64,000 nucleotides of DNA. It comes from Phlyctochytrium arcticum. Taxonomy: Eukaryota > Chytridiomycota > Chytridiomycetes > Chytridiales > Chytridiaceae. Position numbers and translations under genes: made by a program. The stretch covers positions 248,001-312,000 of the forward strand of contig JAHLKI010000028.1 of NCBI GenBank assembly GCA_025602905.1, given 5' to 3'. This document shows, piece after piece, positions 30,815-42,638 of this stretch (the stretch's first letter is position 1; each line of letters begins with the position of its first letter). The notes below the pieces were generated by a model. That model was not told where the DNA came from and searched no databases. It worked only from the letters and a program-made list of their open reading frames with translations.

Positions 30815-32004
30815 CAAATTGTTTTGTTGGGATATTGGTTCCCATTTCATCCTTTGGATATTTTCTTTCCTGAGATTCACCTTCCTTCTACTGTCATCAT
30901 TGGCATGTCTGTGCTATCATAAGGGTACATACCTTCACCCATCATTCATTTATTCGATCCATCAATCGATTATTCTTCATTTACTACTGTGTTCATTCGT
31001 CTACTCAAGATTGAATTGAAGTCAACCGAAACAGAGAACCAATACATATTCAGTAAATGTCGGTTACAAGGTTTTCTTTATGTTTTGGCCACCAACGTTG
31101 AAGGAAATCATCGGAAGACTACGCAACGCAACTACTGCTGGAATCACACTACATTGTTGGGGAAACGAACTTCACGGTATTCTTGATTCTTCTGTCTTAA
31201 CTTGTTGCAGTCTTGGGGCGATCTTTAAAATGGTTCCTTGATTAGAGTATGTGCATATGAGGTGATCTTCTGGTAGACCAGACTGGGGCGCTACTGCTAT
31301 GAGTGGTCGGATTGTGTTAAAATTAGAGATAAAACGGTAGTCCGATGGTCATCGGAATTCACCGGAGGTACATAAGTGAACTCAGACTATCCCGGGAATA
31401 CCCGAAGGTATGGTGCATCCTTCGTCGTAGATGTCCTAGTTCAAAACTTATATTTGCGCTATTTTCCTTTCACGGCAGCTTTTCCGCTAAAATGGCTGAA
31501 CAACTATCATCAGGATTTCATCGCCACCAAATTCTTCAAAATCGAAAGAAAGCCAAAAGTGCTAGAGGAGTGCCAGGAAGAGAAAGCGCTAGTTCTGGCA
31601 TGCCCTCCCGTACGGCATACACCGCAGTTTAGTAGTCCGTGAATCAGGCCAGGGTCTTTGTTGCTGGAGGAGGCTGCTTAATTGTTCTACCTACTGTCTG
31701 GTTACATTGGGGCTACAGTAGTTCCCTTGAGGTCAGAACTTGGATCACCCCGAATTACACGGTCAAACAATAAAATTCCAGACCTTACAAACATGATGGA
31801 GTAAGAGTTTTTCAGATTTTGATGTGAGTTGCGTTCATGAAAAGGTGTCCAGGTAGCATGAAGCAACAGTACGACTGCGCAGGGATGGTCCCAAAACGGA
31901 TAAATAGAGTAAGTGCTCCAATTTCAAAATGTGCCCAAAAACTTGGCCAACTTGGCCCAACAATCGTTCAACACATTCAACCAGCTGCCGCCGCTGCCGA
32001 GACG
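30815..32004. other. Intergenic between GCR1_C gene and BMT5-like gene
   Basis: No gene called. A plus-strand open frame at 31376-31642 reads FKIERKPKVLEECQ and ALVLACPPVRHTP, which looks protein-like, but it lacks an ATG start and any recognisable domain. It could be a gene relic. Confidence 0.3.
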
Positions 32005-33186
32005 ATGCCGAAAGGCAGATCCCGACAACAAAAGACTGCCAGTACACGGTCAACTGCTTTCCCTTCTTTTACGTCTCTAACTTCTTCTGATCTTTTACTG
32101 CTGACGCTACCGGCCGAGAAGAGAAAGCCCTCACTTTACCATGAAACCGACAATATCCTTCTAATTGGCGAAGGCGATTTCACTTTTTGTCTTGCGCTCA
32201 CAGCGCACTTGGGCGAAAATGCACGCATTACCGCCACGTCTCTGGATACGTTGAAGGAGGTTCATCAAAAGTACCCGCTCTCGCGGAGCACATTGACGAA
32301 GCTGAAAAAATTGGACGGTGTTCAAATCAAACATGGTTTTGATTGCACCAAGATCGACCCCAGTGACTTCAGTGAACTTTTTGACCGAATAGTCTTCATG
32401 TTTCCTCATGTTGGCGGTGGAGGCTCAGCAACGGACAAGGCTGCGATCAAACCTAATTGTGACCTGTTGTCTAGCTTTTTCAGTGCCTGCCGGCCGATCT
32501 TGAGCTCAGATGGGCAGATACACATAACCCTGCGGGACACGCCATTCTACAATGCTTGGAATATTGAGCAGTTGGCTACCAAACGTGGTTTTAAACTCAA
32601 GCAAAAAGCTCCTTTTGAGGGCGAACGCTTTCTCGCTATGGGATACTCACCGCAGCGGACGCACCCGGCAGTCCGCGAGGCGCCTAGCGTTGATAATGCA
32701 TTTACTTACTGCTTTACGCTTGGAGAGGAGATGGACGTCAGCTCGTCCGAGTCGGAAAGCGTAGCAGCCGCATCTGAGCCTGAGGAACCCCCGCCAAAAC
32801 CAACATTTACGCGGCGTATACGCAAGAAAGAAGTAGTGGATGCACCAGTTGAGCGTCTACCAGGACGACGTGGTAGGGAAGCAGGCCAGCAGGGTCGAGG
32901 AGGTCTACAATCTCCATCGAATGCAAGGGCACCTGGGGAACTCTCGCCAAAACCAACCTTCACGCGGCGTGTACGCAAGAACGAAGTAGTGGATGCCCCA
33001 GTTGAGCGTCTACCAGGACGACGTGGTTGGGCAGCAGGCCTGCGAGGTCGAGGAGGAGCACAGTCCCCATCGAGTGCAAGGGGACCCGGACGGGATGCCG
33101 CCAAGGGCCCAGCGAAGCGTACTGCTGGCCCCAACTTCAAGAACCGCTCCAGTCAAAGCAAACCTGGAAAACGGCGTGGAAAGTGA
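32005..33186 (+). CDS. BMT5: 25S rRNA (uridine-N3)-methyltransferase, BMT5-like
   Basis: Nucleolar SAM-dependent methyltransferase; yeast Bmt5 makes m3U in 25S rRNA. 393 aa from ATG 32005. An in-frame ATG also exists at 31837, but the sequence between is poor. The BMT5-like Rossmann domain starts ILLIGEGDFTFCLAL (residues 51-65, SAM-binding loop), followed by ITATSLDT, the DRIVFMFPHVGGGG motif diagnostic of the family, and IHITLRDTPFYNAWNI. After the domain (about residue 250) comes an acidic DVSSSESES stretch and a basic, Arg/Gly/Pro-rich tail made of a 51-residue unit present twice, probably for nucleolar RNA binding. Stop at 33184-33186. Confidence 0.85.
   Translation: MPKGRSRQQKTASTRSTAFPSFTSLTSSDLLLLTLPAEKRKPSLYHETDNILLIGEGDFTFCLALTAHLGENARITATSLDTLKEVHQKYPLSRSTLTKLKKLDGVQIKHGFDCTKIDPSDFSELFDRIVFMFPHVGGGGSATDKAAIKPNCDLLSSFFSACRPILSSDGQIHITLRDTPFYNAWNIEQLATKRGFKLKQKAPFEGERFLAMGYSPQRTHPAVREAPSVDNAFTYCFTLGEEMDVSSSESESVAAASEPEEPPPKPTFTRRIRKKEVVDAPVERLPGRRGREAGQQGRGGLQSPSNARAPGELSPKPTFTRRVRKNEVVDAPVERLPGRRGWAAGLRGRGGAQSPSSARGPGRDAAKGPAKRTAGPNFKNRSSQSKPGKRRGK
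32794..33095 (+). repeat. 153-bp tandem coding repeat in BMT5-like tail
   Basis: Two in-frame copies (32794-32946 and 32947 to about 33095) encode PKPTFTRRIRKKEVVDAPVERL-like units followed by an RGG-like segment. DNA identity is high, so the duplication is recent or under constraint. Confidence 0.85.
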
Positions 33187-33410
33187 TAATCACTTGTTTG
33201 TTGCCTGCAAGGGAAGTAAGCCATTTGCCAATTTCAGTCACACACCGTAAATTATGCATATTTAAATAGTAGCTGCCGAAGTGAGTTTGTTATCTAAATA
33301 GGGGATGCGTTGATACGAAACGCATAGACGCACTTCGACTAGAATAGAAGTAGTGAAAGACAAAAGGCATCAGATCCTAGATCTTAGATCTAGTCCGTTT
33401 TGTGTTATGT

Positions 33411-36400
33411 TCATTCTTCTTCCTCGTCTTCAGAATCTCCGTCGCTTGAGTTACTGCTGAGTTCTAGTGTCATTGCTCGATATGTTGCATCGCTGCGCCC
33501 CCGCCGCGCAGCTAGTGAGGATGACCGTTGCTTGACACGGCTGATTTCGGCACGAAGGTCTCGAACTTCTCGATTTGTGTCTTCGCATATGGACTTGTCT
33601 TCCTCCAAAGGCGGTGTTCTGCATTTCAGAAAACCAATGATGAGTACGAGGCGCGGCCATTCGCGAAAAAATCGAATGCGCATGACATACAGTAAAATGC
33701 TTCTGTTCCTGATTGCTGAACTGGATTTATGTGTCCGATGGTCGCGCTCGAGACGTTCACGTTCCATTATCGCGCGGTCCAAGTCGCGTTCTATCCAGTG
33801 TCTTGATGAGGATGCGTTAAACACCGAAAAGCGAGTGTCACTTACGCAGACGTTTCCGTTCCTCACCCCATTCCTCCCCTCGTCGCGTCCATGTCACCAT
33901 TTGCCGTCGCAAACCTTCCACTTTGGATTCACCTTCCCTCCACCGCGCTTCCCACCGCTCTCCTTTTCTCCTCTCTTCTGCCAACTTTTCTCCCAGATCG
34001 CGACAGCGAGCGTCCAAAACTTCTACACGTCCGCTTAATTCCTGCGCAGCCTGCTGCGTGGAGGATAAGACTGATTGAAGATGTTTCATTTCGTGGGCGT
34101 GGCGGGATGTTATGGCTGACATGTTGTTTGCATGCTGCGCTTGCAACTGCTTGTGTGTACCTAAGAGTGCCTGATAATCGCTACATGTGCGCGTGTGGGC
34201 TGCGGCCGTGGTATCAAGCCGGGATGTTAAATCTTTTGTCTAGATTTGGAGGATGAATTTTTTTTGCGTATGATTGGAAACTGTGTTGTGTTGACCAACC
34301 TGCTCCTCGTAGCGCTGTGTCAACCCGGCAAGCTCTGCTTCATTTTGAGCAGCGGCTTTTCGCTTGGCGTCAGCCATTTTTTTTATGGCATGCTCTGAGT
34401 CGGTAAGACGAGTATAGAGTTTGACCCGATCTTCCTTGGTATTCTCCAGCTCGCGCTCGACTGTCCGTAGCCGTCGAAACGCCTCATCGCTTCGTTCTGC
34501 CAGGAGATGCTTTTCCTTTTCAAATCGAGCCTCTTCACGCTGGAGCTTGGTATGTAACCTTTTTCCAAGCATGAGATTCAACGACTCCTCTGAAATGCAC
34601 AGGCACGCACTAACCCGTCGGCACGATAGACTGCCGCGCTCCGCTCCCGTTCGCATTGTCGAAGCTTGTTGTTGAGTTCTTCGGAAATCATGGCAATTCG
34701 TTCCGAGTCTTCGGGAAGATGGGCTGTCAATTTTTGTAATTCGTTCTCGGCTGACCTAGTTCAATCGTTGGTCGCTGTTTGTTGGCACGATGGGTACGTA
34801 GATCAATCGTACCTCTTATCTCGAATCGCTCGCTCAGACTGATGTCGCATGGTAACTAGCTTATTCTCCAGCGCTGCCACCTCCTCGTTCAATCGGTGAG
34901 TTTCCGCTGCATACTGCGCTTTAATCCTGTGGGACCAAAATGAGCGGGATAACACTACGCTGCCCAAAGTGCATCAACATACGTGTTCATTTCATGGTCA
35001 GCCCTCTCCCTGGCTTTGGAGGGAGCCTCCAACACCTTTTCGGTAAGGCGCTGAATTTCACTAGATGATTGTTGTTCACGGATCAGCGCCTTGTCCAGCT
35101 CTAGCTTCGATTCCTCAGCCTGATAAAATTGTCAGTAAGAATATCAGCCACGGAAGAGGGACTATGCTGACCTTTTCAGTTTCTTTTGACAATAACAACT
35201 GCGCTTCTGCAACACGGTCCTCTAGCTGATTCAAGCGCTGGGTTAACTGACTTGATATGGTTGTGAGTTCGGTATGTGACTGTGACAAGGATTCGAATTC
35301 TGCTTGGATGGAAGCGTGCTTGGACTTGAAATCTGTGTTGGCTTGTCAGCGTGGGTAACTGGGATGATATATGGCAAGGCAACACGGACCATCGCGCTCT
35401 GACTCGGTGGTCTTGAGATTGTCCAGCAATTCGCGCTCACGGGCGGCCAGAGTTTGAGCCTCGCGAACATGTGTCTGGTATCGGGATGTGATTTCTTCCA
35501 ACCCTCTGAAATAGCTTGTTCAGAACAAAATTTAATGTCAGTAATCGAATGCGCTTTCCACCTTTTGTAATCAGCAATTTTTGTATCACGCGATCGACAT
35601 TCGCCCTCCCATTTGCGTACTTCTCCCCTGAGTGCATCGTTCTCCACCTGTACCGCTGTGCTTTCATCCTCGGCGCGTTTGAGTTGGCTTTCAACATCGT
35701 GCGCGTGATTCACGCTGGTTGTCAGGGTCTGCTGGAGCTGAGCTGCCTGAGTTCGGGATGCATGAAGGTCAGCAGTAGTTTGGTGAACTTTTCAACGGAT
35801 GAGGGTTAGTGCCTTTTGACTTGCTGTGACCCTTCCATGTCTATACCTACTTTGACGAGACTGACGGGATAGCTCCTCGTTCAAGCGCTCAATCTCCTTT
35901 TGTGAGGATTTTTCCTGCTCCATAAGAATGTCATTTTCCCGGATCAATACATCGACTCGTTCGTTGGCTTCCGTCCTGGTAACCAAGTCTGCGTCAACCC
36001 ATGTCCAAATTGGAAATCGCATGGAGGGCAAACATACCACTCCTCACTGGAGATCTTTACAGCGCCTTTGACTCTCTCCACCAGCTCCTCATTCTGCCTT
36101 GTGGTGAGCTCCCTGGCATTCTTCACTTCCTCATACTCTGACAGAATGTGCGTATGTGCATGCTGCAATGAAGCTAAATCTGCCTGTAACGCATGCACTT
36201 CATCCTCCAGCCGCCGCTTCTCCAATTCGTACGTGCGAGTTACGGGATCAGAGGGTAATGGTGGATGGGAGTTGTAGGTCTAAATGCATGTGCCTCACCG
36301 ATGAGATTGACCACAGCGGCAGAGTTCTTTCCTGAACACACCTCTATGTTGGGCATTGCAGTTTGATATAGCCGTGGTGAGGCATCTTTGGTGCGATGTG

Positions 36401-36678
36401 GACTTGGGCTACGCTTGAACTCAGGCGATGTTGACGCTCCTACAAAGTTGGATAAGTATCCAACAGTCCGCGATATTGCTTGAAGGGGCCATACCACCCA
36501 GTCCTCGAAGTCCATCGCTAGTACCAGCCCCGAACCCAGTGTGCATACTTCGGGATGGGGGCACACCCAAGTCACCCGGATCGCCTGGTGTTGGATCAGT
36601 TCCCGACGATTTGAAGACAGTTTCCCTCAGTAGTCGCGCTCGGTCTTCCCGAGAAAGCATTGAGCCGGCGGGAAACAT
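33411..36678 (-). CDS. Long coiled-coil protein, multi-exon
   Basis: The gene starts at ATG 36678 (MFPAGSMLSREDRARLL). The first exons are 36495-36678, 36342-36439 and 36048-36279, joined in frame. Further short exons carry nearly continuous heptad-rich coil to a final exon ending at 33411 with an acidic tail (SSDGDSEDEEEE). Typical segments are ELEKRRLEDEVHALQADLASL, KSSQKEIERLNEELSRQ and LDARCRDLGEKLAEERRKG. After a Ser/Pro-rich head of about 100 residues the rest is Glu/Arg/Leu coil without a globular domain. Such proteins are common at centrosomes/basal bodies, spindle poles and along filaments. In a zoosporic fungus a basal-body role is plausible, but nothing in the sequence proves it. 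The exon structure beyond exon 3 was not fully resolved. Confidence 0.7.
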
Positions 36679-37420
36679 TTTTCAGCGACCCAGTGGGGGT
36701 TCACTTTCTTCAGGATCTACTCGGTGATAATGGTGATGTGTGATATGTCTTTACCCGGCCTTGTTTATGCGGAATGTCGGACCTCACCAGATTTGCGCAG
36801 TAGCGTGCACGCGTTTCTGCTTACGTGATCGCCGCCGCCACACGACGGCCGGCTAATGCTTACCATTTCTTGTACCACTTGAAGTTGACGTTCAACACTT
36901 TTCCAAATTGTGACAATTCTATAAACATTCACATTTTGACGCACGGCGCTATAGCACCTTTTTCCGCACCAGGTTTAACTTTTATTCCCCATTCAACCTT
37001 CATACCCGTCTCAGAAGACACTTTCGAGCAGAAAAGGTCTCTTGGAGTTTATTTTCACGTCGCTCCAAACGTCCTCCCACGCCTCTCGCGAGTACCACTT
37101 TCGACGACCACTATTATTGTCTATCAACAAGAGAACCAGTTCTTTTACTAGTACTCGAGCACTTACCATCATCTCCGCCGCCACGTGCATCTCTTTAAGC
37201 TCTTAAGCCGACGAGGAGCTTACGACAACGCCTGGGGCCACGTTTTGTTTTGTTTGACGCAACTCACTTCTCCCGACTTTCTCTCCTCGAAAGAGCTGCA
37301 TTCGCGTCCTTATCTGAACGGCATAGCTTAAAAGCACTTGAAATCCACTTCTCTTCTGATTCTGCTCACATAAGACTGCATCGCTGCTAATTGCTGCGCG
37401 TATTCGGCGCAGCCGGGTCC

Positions 37421-38622
37421 ATGTCGGTCCCCGGCTTGCAGGTCTTACATGGCTGCTTTGCTCTCATACAGGTAGGGGTGAAAGTGACAAAGCTACTGGA
37501 CGCTACTAATGATGTACTTGGCAGCTTCTATGTGCGTATCTCGCTATTCATCTGCACCGCCGGGCGCGCCCATCGTCACCAACATGTATACTCCTAGCTC
37601 TCTTTGCAATACAGCAATGCTTTGGGGACATTACAATCCTTCTGGGACCCTTTCTCGATAACTCACATACTGGGCACCAGGTTTTGCGGTACCTGACGTC
37701 GTCCGTCACGTTTCTGGGTGCACTGATACAACCAATGTTAATCGTCATTGCCTACGAACTATGTCACATCATTCACGGAGGACCCAAGCGAGCTCTACTC
37801 AGTCGCGATCAGTTTGGCCGCATTGCTGCAGTCGGCCTTACCGTCTGCTTTGTGGCCTATCAAGTTATCGACTTTGCCCTCTATTCCAAAGTGATGGAAA
37901 AGATGAGCCTGCAACGGCCATGGGGGATGCCCGTTTTCGAGATCAACAACGAGGGTCGTTGGGCGGCTAGCGAACTCACCAAATGGGTCGCATCTGTCAT
38001 ACTAGTCGGTACGGGAGGCTGCCTGTGGGCGCGGACGAGGTATCCATGGCTAGCATTACTGCAGGTTGCAGTCATTCTCGGCAGAGGTATTTCTTTGTTG
38101 AATGGCAAACCGTTCGAGTTGTTGCTCACCTGCTTTCTTACAGCGATTTTGTCCAGTGGACCGCCTGAACCTACCCAGCTCCTTCTTGATCCAGTATGGG
38201 CAGTCATCTTTACCCTGTCAATCACCATGGCCCACTATCATGTTATCAATTGCCACATGGACGAACCATACCATGATGACGATGGCTACTTTGGCTCTGG
38301 TCATTCGGTCTTTGACCCATTGTTACCTGCGATTGTATCGCCTTGTGTGGGAGGTGTCACTGTACCGCCAGAGGCATGGACCCGCTGGTACGGAGCCGTG
38401 GAAATCTGGGAGAATGGTCAACGCATTCTTGGTCCACCGCCATTAGCAAAGGGCAAGTATTCTGCGGCTGCGAGCAAAAGCGAAATCCCTCCACCAGTTG
38501 ACCAGTCGACAGAGGATCGCCACGACCGCTGCAGCGGCTCCCACGGCAAGCCTCAGGTCCCACGCGACGACAGCAATGTTACTATTACAGCCAGTCCGGA
38601 TCATATTATACCGACCATTTGA
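37421..38622 (+). CDS. Multi-pass membrane protein, unrecognised
   Basis: Exons 37421-37535 and 37598-38622 (62-nt intron, phase 1) join to 379 aa. About six hydrophobic segments are visible: near the N-terminus; LFAIQQCFGDITILLGPFL; VTFLGALIQPMLIVIAYELC; IAAVGLTVCFVAYQVIDFALY; WVASVILVGTGGCLW; LLDPVWAVIFTLSITMA. A hydrophilic C-terminal tail of about 110 residues follows, rich in Pro/Ser/Asp. There is no signature I can link to a known transporter or receptor; the layout of 5-7 helices with a polar tail fits many fungal membrane families. The ATG at 37421 was chosen because the frame then splices cleanly. Confidence 0.7.
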
Positions 38623-38949
38623 GCTGATTTATCTATTTCTATTCCCGAGCCGAGAACATGTTCTGAGGGTATCCCTGTCACACATACGATGTATTTTTTC
38701 TATCTAAATTTCTCTAAGCACGCATGCTTCAATCACATCTCTCGATGATGGCTGTGGCTCCCCAGACATCAGTAAGACACTCTATGATAATGGCACTGAT
38801 GTCTGTCGAAAAATCACGCTTTGGGCTTTGTTGCTTTGTGGCTCCCAAAGTGTCTGTTGGTGTCTGACAGCTTGTCAAAAAGACCACAAAAACCGCGACC
38901 GTTGAAAATCTTTCCCACCAAACACATCCATCCCCCCACCACCGAAAAC

Positions 38950-39585
38950 ATGAGCGTTATTCTACAAGCGTCCGACAACAAGCAATTCACCGTCGATCGG
39001 GCGGTCGCCGAGCGCTCCATGCTCCTGAAGAATATGCTGGAAGATGTCGGTGAAGGCTCCGAGCCCGTCCCACTGGCCAACGTCACTTCCTCCATCCTCT
39101 CTAAAGTGATTGAATACTGCCAACACCACAAGGACGACCCTATCCCCACTGCCGACGAGGAAAAGGAGTCTTACGAGCCTGCCCGACGAAAGGCGGATGA
39201 TATTGAGGAATGGGATGCCACTTTTATTCAAATGGGCAACGAAGAACTGTTTGAGATCATTTTGGCCGCAAATTACTTGGATATCAAGCCATTGTTGGAC
39301 TTGGGATGTAAGACAGTTGCCAACATGTTGAAGGGAAAGGTGAGTCTTTGATTTGCGTATTCTGGTCGAACGATTGGAAGCTATGCACTGCGCGCATGTA
39401 CTAAATTTTTGCATTTTCCAACAATCAGACGCCAGAGCAAATCAGAGAATTATTCAACATCGAGAACGACTTTACACCCGAGGAAGAGGAGCAGATCCGG
39501 AGGTAAGCTTCAGATACACTGGCATCATTTTGAGCGAGTGTTAATTCTTGACGTTAGAGAGAACGAATGGGCAGCCGACGCTTGA
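38950..39585 (+). CDS. SKP1: SKP1, SCF ubiquitin ligase adaptor
   Basis: Links F-box proteins to cullin in SCF E3 ligases and acts at kinetochores in yeast. Exons 38950-39339, 39429-39502 and 39558-39585 give 163 aa. The BTB/POZ-like fold starts [21 protein letters not shown]. The Skp1 signature is complete: [37 protein letters not shown] in two adjoining strands and helices, then [20 protein letters not shown] and the invariant ENEWA C-terminus. The length is normal. The last exon holds only nine codons plus one base. It is convergent with SF3B4, ending about 250 bp away. Confidence 0.96.
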
Positions 39586-39832
39586 TTTATGCAAGTCAAT
39601 TCTTAATTTTACGAAATCTTTATCTATCGGGCTACTCAATGTTTCTGAGGTTACATAAACCATATCTTAATGAATGCAATAATTTGAACAATATGGACCG
39701 GGATATCGTGTGAAATAACTTTCAAGTGTGGCCGGCACTCCTTTTCTGAGTTCTCTCAGATCCAGAGTAAAGATTTGTATTAGAATATTACAGTGTACTC
39801 GGAGAATTGAAGTCATCCATGACCAGCTGTAT

Positions 39833-40967
39833 CTAGCGTCCTGCTCCCCATTGGGGAGGCGGTGGTGGGAAATGTGGGGGAAAGCCTTGCGGAGGAAATC
39901 CACCTTGGCCAGGGAAAGGAGGTGGAGGCATAGGTGGGTGAGTGGGGAAGGGAGGTGGTCCTTGCTGATGATCTGTGGTAATATCAGTATATGGGGCCTT
40001 TGCAAAACGAATGAATTAAAACTTACGCATTGGCATTGGAGGTGGCATGCCCATGGGTGGCTGTGGCGGTCCTCCGTATGATCCAGGTGGTGGTCCTGGT
40101 GGATATCCTGGAAATTGTGGTGGTTGTGGTGGTCCTCCCATGAACATGGGTGGGGCAGGCGGCATGGATAATGGAGCGGGTGGCGCCGGAGCCATACCAC
40201 CACCAGGTCGTGTGGGTATATCTGCGAAAAATCGGTTGGGTAGTTGTGCCGGTTGATTCCGTCGAGCTTGTTGCGCAAGTAATCGTTCTGCTGAACTTCC
40301 ATGTCGCTCGCCTTTTCCGTCCTTTTTGTATGCATACGAGACTGTAATCTCCTTGTTCATCAGGAACTGTCCGTTCATGGCCTCTATAGCGGCATCCGAT
40401 GACTCAAAGTTGTCAAATGCAACAAAGCCGTATCCCCGAGAGTTTCCTGTATCTGGATCCCGAGCAACGTTTGGTGTTTGCACAATGACTCCAAACGCCG
40501 AAAATGTATCGTAGAGCAGCTTTTCGTCCACATCTGCATCCAAATTTCCAATGAATAGAGATGCACCAACATCCAGGTTCTTTTTATCCGAGGTTGCCTT
40601 GTTGACTCGAATTGGCTTTCCAAAAAGTTTGATCATGTTCATGATCTAGAGGTCTTGTTAGTAATTTCGCACACTGCTCTCGAAAACTAAATATGAACCT
40701 TGATGGCATAATCGGCATCTTCTTCTGTCATGTACTCTACAAATCCATATCCTTGATGCTGCTGTGTGACTCGGTCTTTTGGCAAATGGACGTTCACTGT
40801 ACCCCCTGGGTTAGTTTCCTCTCGAGATATGACGGTCGCCTGAAATTCTAACCTACTGGTCCCGCCTGCAGCATTAGCTCCCACAAAAGTCCCTCACTAA
40901 CTCGGTCATCCACATTTCCCACATACACCGTCGCATCCTGGTTCCGTTCCTCTGGGCGGGTAGCCAT
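39833..40967 (-). CDS. SF3B4: Splicing factor 3B subunit 4 (SF3b49)
   Basis: Component of the U2 snRNP SF3b complex that contacts pre-mRNA near the branch site (Hsh49 in yeast). Exons 40853-40967, 40699-40796, 40027-40645 and 39833-39972 give 323 aa. RRM1 (residues about 12-90) has RNP2 VYVGNV and RNP1 [11 protein letters not shown]2 (about 100-180) has RNP2 LFIGNL and RNP1 RGYGFVAF. The C-terminal third is Pro/Gly/Met-rich ([16 protein letters not shown]), as in the animal protein and unlike the short yeast one. It shares a 166-bp divergent promoter with the FAF1-like gene. Confidence 0.95.
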
Positions 40968-41133
40968 GTTTCCTGTTCTTGGAAGGTTGAATTCGATCTG
41001 CGTTCGCAACTTCGCAAATCCAGCAACCCATCCATTGCAATAACCGTTGTTACTACGGTAACACGTAGTGCCTAAATTAACCCTAGACTGTACCAAAGAT
41101 TTGGGACTGTTGCCCTCGTTCTCTACCATTACA
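40968..41133. promoter_or_regulatory. Short divergent promoter, SF3B4 and FAF1-like
   Basis: Only 166 bp separate the two start codons, so the two genes must share a bidirectional promoter or have overlapping promoters. The region contains GGTTACTACGGTAACAC-like near-palindromic sequence around 41050-41070. Confidence 0.6.
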
Positions 41134-42531
41134 ATGACCACCATGACAAAGGACGACAAGTCAATATCGGCCAAGAAGCCTTCCTCAAAATCTGTCGCAG
41201 AAAGAAAATCAAGGTTCATTTTGTTTTCTTAGTGGAATTGCAAAAGTCATATACTAACAAGCATCAATTTGTTGATTGTTTATAGTGAAATCAAAGATGG
41301 TAGCGCTGAATGGGCAGCAGCACGGTTGGAAGCACTCATGATGGCTAGACTGGGATTGGGGGACCCTCCAGTCAATAAGAAGAAACGGAAGAGCGAGGCG
41401 GATACGACAAAACCTTCGAAATCAAGGACAGGCCTCAAACCAAGAGATGATTCAGAAGAGCCCACGATTGATGAAAACGAGGAATGGATTGGAAGTGACG
41501 ATGCGTCTGACAGTGATGGTCATTCTCAGCAAAGCGAGCACTCGGGCCCATACGCAAACCATGCCATCGATGATATGCGGAGCGACGATGACGAGTGGGA
41601 TGGGGAGTATGACGATAATTTGGAAGAGGGATCTGACTCTGGCGAAGAGGAAGCGGGTGTACAGGGTAGCATAGAAGATATTATTAGAGACGCGAGTGGC
41701 CCAGAAGTCGTAGAGTTCAAGGACCCTACTCGGAATAGAGCTGCTTCATCGAACGGAACGAAAGGCGCACAAAGAGCTTTCATGTCATCCAGCATCAAGA
41801 AGCTCAACAGTGATGGCAAACCGACCAAACCATTATCGAAGGAAGATGAGGAACTGGAAAAGGAAGATGACCAGCACGATCGTGATTTGATGGACCTGTT
41901 ACAAACGACCAAGTTAATCGAGGAGTACAATGAAGATCAATTGGCAGGTGCAGATCGACGGCGGCATATGTTTTCAAAGCTGGAAGGCCTCGGTGTCAAG
42001 TCTGCCAAGCCGAAAGCGCCACGAGCAGTGCGATATGGAATGGAACAAAAGGAGAAGGAACGTGGACAAAAGCGCTTACAAGAGGTAGGGAAATCGCAAT
42101 TTGTTTCATGGTTGCGCTCACTCACTGATTCTTGGCAAAATTACTAGGCTAAAGATCTAGGCACGTATCACGCAAATTACAGGACGCAAATCATGGGCGA
42201 GGCGGGAGTCAAGGAGAAGGCCACGAATCTGCGTCGAATTAAGGATAAGGTCAAGGAGCGTAGTAGAGGCATTGCGGGTGACTTTGGGAAATTCCGGAAC
42301 GGAACGTTGCATTTGTCAAAGGACGAGATTGCGGGCGTAGAGAAGCAGGCCGCGAAAGTACGGGGTAAAAGCCGTGGCCGTGGCCGCGGTGGAAGTTCAG
42401 GTGGGGGCCGTGGTGGAGGAGGTTCAAGTGGGGGCCGCGGTGGAGGATCAAGTCGTGGTCGCGGCGGGGGCTCAAGTCGGGGACGTGGTGGTGGCTCCAG
42501 TCGTGGTCGGGGTCGCGGTCGCGGTTCATGA
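41134..42531 (+). CDS. FAF1/C1orf131-like SSU processome factor with RGG tail
   Basis: Exons 41134-41213, 41286-42084 and 42148-42531 join to 420 aa. The N-terminal half is acidic and Ser-rich ([29 protein letters not shown]), typical of nucleolar assembly factors. The C-terminal core contains [12 protein letters not shown] and [18 protein letters not shown], which matches the conserved GKFxNGTLxLS box of the DUF4602 family (yeast Faf1, human C1orf131), components of the small-subunit processome. A repetitive RGG/GGSS tail of about 60 residues follows and is not usual for the family; it is expected to bind RNA. The family call rests mostly on the C-terminal box. Confidence 0.7.
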
Positions 42532-42638
42532 TCCAGTGGTGGTGCTATTCTCTTCTGTCACATAAATTATTAACTTAAATCTGAACAAGCTCACGAAGTG
42601 CATCAAATTTATGTGTTGCAGAGTCTATTGAGCAGGCA

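Noticed and set aside
31837..32004. Upstream in-frame ATG extension of the BMT5-like protein
   Set aside because: The extra 56 residues lack family similarity and the ATG at 32005 gives a typical start.
39667..40335. 222-codon ORF opposite frame in SF3B4
   Set aside because: Alternative frame of the proline-rich SF3B4 tail; composition is an artefact.
42362..42528. Repetitive G-rich DNA as a possible CRISPR or satellite array
   Set aside because: It encodes the RGG tail in frame; units are irregular and no array structure exists. CRISPR is not expected in a fungal nucleus.
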